Shown one piece after another: positions 6,446-9,814 of a DNA stretch of 9,814 nt (positions are counted from its first letter, which is position 1; the number at the start of each line of letters is the position of its first letter). Both the position numbers and the translations under genes were made by a program. This stretch comes from Clostridia bacterium (GTDB taxonomy: Bacteria > Bacillota > Clostridia > Oscillospirales > QAMX01), in assembly GCA_017556885.1 (NCBI GenBank), contig JAFYLV010000194.1:1-9814 (forward strand), written 5' to 3'. The notes below the pieces were generated by a model. The model was not told the origin of the DNA, ran no database searches, and saw nothing but the letters and a program-made list of their open reading frames with translations.

Positions 6446-7501
6446 ATGACCGAAAAAAAGCATATGTTTTTCGTTTCTCCTTCTCCGCATTTTCACGATC
6501 CGGAGGACACGCGTTCCGTCATGCTTGACGTTATCATCGCGCTGCTGCCGGCCGTCTGCCTCGGAATTTACTTCTTTGGACTGCGCGCGTTGACGCTTAC
6601 CCTTTTCAGCGTTACCGCATGCGTTGTGTTTGAGTATCTCTTCCAGCGGATCACCCGCCAGCACAGCACGGTCTACGATCTGTCTGCCATCGTCACCGGT
6701 ATTCTCATTGTTATGTGTGTCCCCGCGCACATCCCCTACTGGATGATCATCGTTGCCGATTTCTTTGCCATCGTTATCGCAAAGCAGCTTTTTGGCGGCA
6801 TCGGACAGAATTTCATGAATCCCGCCCTCGTTGGACGTGTTTTCCTCTTCTCCTGGGCAAGTTGGTTCTCCGCCTATCCCGCAACCCTTACCACCACCGG
6901 TGCAGGCAAGCTGCCGGTGCTCGGCGATGTCGCCATGATCAACGGCGCACCCGATATTCTCTCCTCCGCAACCCCTCTTGCAAGCCTGAAAGAAGGCATC
7001 CTTCCTGTGGACTTTTCTCTGCGCGACCTGTTCCTTGGAAACGTAGCCGGATCGATCGGTGAGGTCTCTGCATTCATCCTGCTCATCGGCGGATTGTATC
7101 TGCTGCTGCGCGGTGTTATCAGCATTCGCATCCCTCTGTGCTTTATCGGTACCGTTGCTCTTCTCAACTTTGTTTTCCCCGCAGGCTCCGGTTCCCGTCT
7201 TTCCTGGGCAATGTATGCGATCCTCTCCGGAGGACTGATGCTCGGCGCTATCTTTATGGCGACGGATTATGCAACCTCCCCCGTCACTCCTGTCGGTCAG
7301 ATCATCTACGGCGTCGGCTGCGGTCTTATTACCTACGTCATCCGCCGTTTCGGTGCATATAATGAGGGCGTTGCCTTCTCTATCCTTATTATGAACACCA
7401 TCGTCTGGTCCATCGACAAGCTTTCGGCTCCCCGCCGTTTTGGCGGTCTGCGCGGCGGTCAGCGGCAGCCGCGCCCTGAGGAAGGTGAGGTGTCCAAGTA
7501 A
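6446..7501 (+). CDS. rnfD: Rnf complex membrane subunit RnfD (covalent FMN)
   Basis: RnfD is an integral membrane subunit of the ion-translocating core and is related to NqrB. The 351 residues contain about nine to ten hydrophobic segments, the first at about 25-45 and the last near 308-324. The loop motif SSATPL (173-178) matches the family's S(G)AT site where FMN is attached to threonine by a phosphoester bond, here Thr176. Other family landmarks are FGGIGQNFMNPALVGR (116-131), MATDYATSPVTP (271-282) and the late EGVAFSILIMN (307-317). AGGAGG lies 9 nt before the ATG. Its stop codon overlaps the rnfG start by one base (TAATG), so the two are probably translationally coupled. The tail after residue 325 is polar and rich in Arg, Gly and Glu, and is probably cytoplasmic. 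Confidence 0.97.
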   Translation: MTEKKHMFFVSPSPHFHDPEDTRSVMLDVIIALLPAVCLGIYFFGLRALTLTLFSVTACVVFEYLFQRITRQHSTVYDLSAIVTGILIVMCVPAHIPYWMIIVADFFAIVIAKQLFGGIGQNFMNPALVGRVFLFSWASWFSAYPATLTTTGAGKLPVLGDVAMINGAPDILSSATPLASLKEGILPVDFSLRDLFLGNVAGSIGEVSAFILLIGGLYLLLRGVISIRIPLCFIGTVALLNFVFPAGSGSRLSWAMYAILSGGLMLGAIFMATDYATSPVTPVGQIIYGVGCGLITYVIRRFGAYNEGVAFSILIMNTIVWSIDKLSAPRRFGGLRGGQRQPRPEEGEVSK

Positions 7502-8100
7502 TGCCCAGATCCTATTTACGTCTTTTTCAGGCGATCATCACGCTCTTCATCATCTGTGCATTTGTCGGAGGTCTTATCGGTGCTGTGAATGCGCTGACGG
7601 CTGACCGTATCTTCGATCTTAAACTGCAGAAAACCGAAAATGCCATGCGTACCGTTATGCCAAGCGGCAATATTTTCAATGAGATCGGCGATGTCTCCGG
7701 ATATAACTTTGACAGCTCCGTCTCTGCGTTCTACGAGGCTCTCAACAGCGACAATACGTGCATCGGTTACTGTGTTGAGGCAAAGCCCAACGGTTTTGCA
7801 AGCCAGATCACAGTTCTTGTGGGTCTTTCCTTTGACGGAACCGTTCAGGGCGTAGTCATTACCGACTGCAATGGCGAGACCCCCGGTCTCGGCAACCGCG
7901 TTGCGGAACCCGGTTTCACGTCCCAGTTCAACGGAAAAGGCTCGACCCTTGCCTTCTCCACCGGCGGAGCCCCTGCATCCAACGAGGTATCCGCCATTTC
8001 CGGCGCGACCTACAGTTCCCGCGGTGTCTATGAAGGTGTATCCTCCTGCATCCGCGCAGCCATCAGCTATACAAGCGCAAACGGAGGTGAAGCAAAATGA
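7501..8100 (+). CDS. rnfG: Rnf complex subunit RnfG (covalent FMN, extracytoplasmic domain)
   Basis: RnfG is related to NqrC. It has a single N-terminal membrane anchor (about 9-32) and an FMN-binding domain on the outer side of the membrane that relays electrons within the complex. In this 199-residue protein the attachment motif is SGAT at 167-170 in EVSAISGATYSSRGV, with Thr170 as the likely FMN acceptor. The conserved ETPGLGNR segment is at 126-133. The residues just before it read DCNG rather than the Ser-His pair I expect from many homologues. The domain also carries Cys87, Cys91 and Cys123. The ATG overlaps the rnfD stop by one base, and a GAGG in the end of rnfD can serve as ribosome binding site. 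The stop overlaps rnfE by four bases (ATGA). FMN attachment would need an ApbE-type transferase, and none is encoded here. Confidence 0.96.
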   Translation: MPRSYLRLFQAIITLFIICAFVGGLIGAVNALTADRIFDLKLQKTENAMRTVMPSGNIFNEIGDVSGYNFDSSVSAFYEALNSDNTCIGYCVEAKPNGFASQITVLVGLSFDGTVQGVVITDCNGETPGLGNRVAEPGFTSQFNGKGSTLAFSTGGAPASNEVSAISGATYSSRGVYEGVSSCIRAAISYTSANGGEAK

Positions 8101-8717
8101 GTAAGCCCCGTAATCCGTATTCCTTCCCTGCCATGCTCAAGCGAGGCATCATCACCGAGAACCCCGTGCTGGTTCAGACTCTCGGAATGTGCCCGTCTCT
8201 CGCAACCTCGACCTCCGTATCCAACGCGCTCGGCATGGGCTTATCCGTTACGCTGATCCTTATCTGCTCCAACGTGATGATCTCCCTGCTTCGCAAGCTC
8301 ATTCCCGACCGCATCCGAATTGCCGCCTACATCACGCTCATTGCCGGCTTTGTTACGGCCGTCGAGATGCTATTGAATGCCTATCTTCCTTCCCTCTCCG
8401 AATCTCTTGGCATTTTTATTCCTCTGATCGTTGTTAACTGCATTATCCTTGCCCGTGCAGAAGCCTTTGCTGCAAAGAATACCGTTTACCGTTCCTTCAA
8501 GGACGGCATCGCCGTCGGGCTCGGCTTTACGTTTGCCCTTGTTCTCATTTCCTCTGTCCGTGAGCTTCTCGGCAGCGGTACTCTCCTCGGTTATCCGGTT
8601 CTCGGCGCAAGCTATCCTGATGCTACCCTCTTCCTGATGGCACCCGGCGCATTCCTTGTCCTCGGTTTTGTTGTCGCCGGCTTCCGGAAGATCACGTCTA
8701 AGAAGGAGGGAAAATAA
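8097..8717 (+). CDS. rnfE: Rnf complex membrane subunit RnfE
   Basis: RnfE is an integral subunit homologous to RnfA and to NqrD. The 206 residues show about five to six hydrophobic segments (roughly 45-64, 74-95, 104-121, 135-155 and 175-195). Two cysteines sit in the family motifs LGMCPSLA (Cys32) and VVNCIILARAEAF (Cys115). In this family the equivalent cysteines of RnfA and RnfE (NqrE/NqrD) jointly hold an iron-sulfur cluster inside the membrane. The N-terminus, about 20 polar residues ahead of the first helix, ends in a basic stretch and is probably cytoplasmic. The start ATG overlaps the rnfG stop by four bases, with GGAGG a few bases upstream inside rnfG, indicating coupled translation. 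Distinction from RnfA rests on the ARAEAF motif and gene order. Confidence 0.96.
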   Translation: MSKPRNPYSFPAMLKRGIITENPVLVQTLGMCPSLATSTSVSNALGMGLSVTLILICSNVMISLLRKLIPDRIRIAAYITLIAGFVTAVEMLLNAYLPSLSESLGIFIPLIVVNCIILARAEAFAAKNTVYRSFKDGIAVGLGFTFALVLISSVRELLGSGTLLGYPVLGASYPDATLFLMAPGAFLVLGFVVAGFRKITSKKEGK

Positions 8718-8720
8718 TCC

Positions 8721-9314
8721 ATGACATTTGCATCTGTTCTCTCCATTATGATCTCCTGCATCTTCGTCGAGAACTTCGTTCTTGTCAAGTTCTACGGAAT
8801 CTGCCCCTTCCTTGGCGTATCCAGGAAGATGGGAAGCTCCGTCGGCATGGGACTTGCGGTCATCTTCGTTATGACCATTTCCTCCCTGATCACCCATGCT
8901 GTGGACGTTTTCCTGCTCATTCCCTTTGAGATCACCTATCTTCGCACCATAGCCTTTATTCTCATCATCGCAGCTCTTGTCCAGGTAGTCGAGATGTTCC
9001 TGCACAAGTTTGTTCCCGCGCTCTATTCCGCGCTCGGCATTTACTTGCCTCTCATCACCACCAACTGCGCAGTTCTCGGTTCTGCCATCGTCATTTCCCA
9101 GAAGGGTGCGGAATTCGGTTTTATTGAGGCCGTTCTCTACGGTGTATTCTCCGGCGTCGGCTTTATGATGGCACTTGTCATCTTCTCCTCCGTCCGTGAA
9201 AGACTTGAGTTTACACCTTGCCCCAAGGCCTTTGAAGGACTCCCCCGCACGCTGATTGCAGCCGGTCTGGTCGCCATGGCATTCATGGGCTTCTCCGGCC
9301 TCAAGATTTTCTGA
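8721..9314 (+). CDS. rnfA: Rnf complex membrane subunit RnfA
   Basis: RnfA is the integral membrane partner of RnfE and is homologous to NqrE. The 197-residue protein has about six hydrophobic segments spread along nearly its whole length. It carries the paired motifs GICPFLGVS (26-34, Cys28) and TTNCAVLG (113-120, Cys116), whose cysteines are expected to ligate the intramembrane cluster with RnfE Cys32 and Cys115. The family segment ENFVLVKFYG (17-26) precedes the first cysteine. Length is standard for the family. The start follows the rnfE stop by 3 nt and has AGGAGG at the end of rnfE with an 11-nt spacer. It is followed 19 nt later by rnfB, as in clostridial operons; in proteobacteria rnfA usually opens the operon. 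Confidence 0.97.
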   Translation: MTFASVLSIMISCIFVENFVLVKFYGICPFLGVSRKMGSSVGMGLAVIFVMTISSLITHAVDVFLLIPFEITYLRTIAFILIIAALVQVVEMFLHKFVPALYSALGIYLPLITTNCAVLGSAIVISQKGAEFGFIEAVLYGVFSGVGFMMALVIFSSVRERLEFTPCPKAFEGLPRTLIAAGLVAMAFMGFSGLKIF

Positions 9315-9333
9315 TCGATAAAGGCGGTACAAT

Positions 9334-9814
9334 ATGGAAATACTATACGGTATGATCACACCGCTGGCCATTCTCGGCGGCCTCGGTCTGTTTTTCGGTG
9401 CTGTGCTCGCCATTGCCGGCCGCTGCTTCGGAATCGTTACCGACCTCACCTTTGATAAGGTACGTGCCGAACTTCCCGGTGCAAACTGCGGTGCATGCGG
9501 CTGGGGTACCTGCGACAAGTACGCCGAGGCGGTTGCCAACGGCGAGGCAGACATCAACCTCTGCAGTGTCGGCGGTGAAGAAGCCGCACATAAGATCGCT
9601 GAGATCACCGGCAAAGATCTGACGGCACCGCCCATCACCGGCCGCGCTGTAGTCTGCTGCAGCGGAGGCATCCATTCCGAACGCAAGTTCCACTACATCG
9701 GCATCGAGGACTGTCTTGCCGCGGCAAGCATCGCCGGCGGCCCCCTCTCCTGTGAGTTCGGCTGCCTCGGCCTCGGTTCCTGTGTACGTGCCTGCCCCAA
9801 GGGCGCTATCTCCA
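9334..9814 (+). CDS. rnfB: Rnf complex Fe-S subunit RnfB, 3' end cut by window edge
   Basis: RnfB is the cytoplasm-facing Fe-S subunit thought to take electrons from reduced ferredoxin. The first 160 codons are present. An N-terminal membrane anchor (about 9-29) leads into the Fe-S domain PGANCGACGWGTC, with Cys52, Cys55 and Cys60, plus Cys77 in INLC. The next conserved block includes VVCCSGG (Cys108/109), YIGIEDC (Cys127), SCEFGCLGLGSC (Cys140, Cys144, Cys150) and Cys154, where the ferredoxin-like region begins. The remaining ferredoxin motifs lie beyond the edge; the family is usually about 260-330 residues in clostridia. GWGT replaces the FAG/YPG-like residues common between the second and third cysteines. 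The ATG has AAAGGCGG upstream, a weaker ribosome binding site than those of its neighbours. Confidence 0.96.
   Translation, partial: MEILYGMITPLAILGGLGLFFGAVLAIAGRCFGIVTDLTFDKVRAELPGANCGACGWGTCDKYAEAVANGEADINLCSVGGEEAAHKIAEITGKDLTAPPITGRAVVCCSGGIHSERKFHYIGIEDCLAAASIAGGPLSCEFGCLGLGSCVRACPKGAIS

Noticed and set aside
8370..9686. 438-codon open frame on the minus strand across rnfE, rnfA and rnfB
   Set aside because: It is antisense to three well-supported genes, has no recognisable domain and a composition heavy in Asp, Glu, Gly and Asn, as expected from reading biased codons backwards.

Overview
The window reads as a chromosomal segment of an anaerobic Clostridia-type Firmicute. I base this on the rnfC-D-G-E-A-B gene order typical of clostridia, a long bifunctional Rel protein next to recJ, good GGAGG-type ribosome binding sites, and sigma-A-like promoters with extended -10 elements. 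The genus cannot be fixed from this sequence. Coding DNA is moderately GC-rich, and the one long intergenic region is AT-rich.

Left half (1-4785, minus strand): three genes read leftward, recJ -> rel -> a metallo-beta-lactamase-fold hydrolase. The hydrolase runs off the left edge and lacks its C-terminus. Gaps are 5 nt (recJ/rel) and 28 nt (rel/hydrolase), so one transcript is likely. It would start at a well-formed promoter near 4862-4890. The products are a single-strand 5'-3' exonuclease for DNA repair, the (p)ppGpp synthetase/hydrolase of the stringent response, and a small metal hydrolase.

Middle (4786-5097): a divergent control region of about 310 bp with no credible gene. It holds two outward-facing promoters, each with a TGn extended -10. 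Between them is a 24-bp near-perfect palindrome (4922-4945). A shorter inverted repeat overlaps the -35 box of the rightward promoter.

Right half (5098-9814, plus strand): six tightly packed genes, rnfC, rnfD, rnfG, rnfE, rnfA and a 3'-truncated rnfB, encode the Rnf complex. This membrane ferredoxin:NAD+ oxidoreductase couples electron transfer to Na+ or H+ export. Cofactor motifs are visible throughout: two 4Fe-4S motifs in RnfC, threonine-FMN sites in RnfD and RnfG, paired intramembrane cysteines in RnfA and RnfE, and the Fe-S domain plus start of the ferredoxin region in RnfB. Several junctions overlap by 1-4 nt, suggesting translational coupling. Codon choice in this operon is visibly more biased than in recJ and rel, consistent with high expression.

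I see no mobile element, CRISPR array, tRNA or rRNA, and no convincing novel multi-gene system. The parts most worth following up are the divergent control region and a few atypical residues in RnfG and RnfB.
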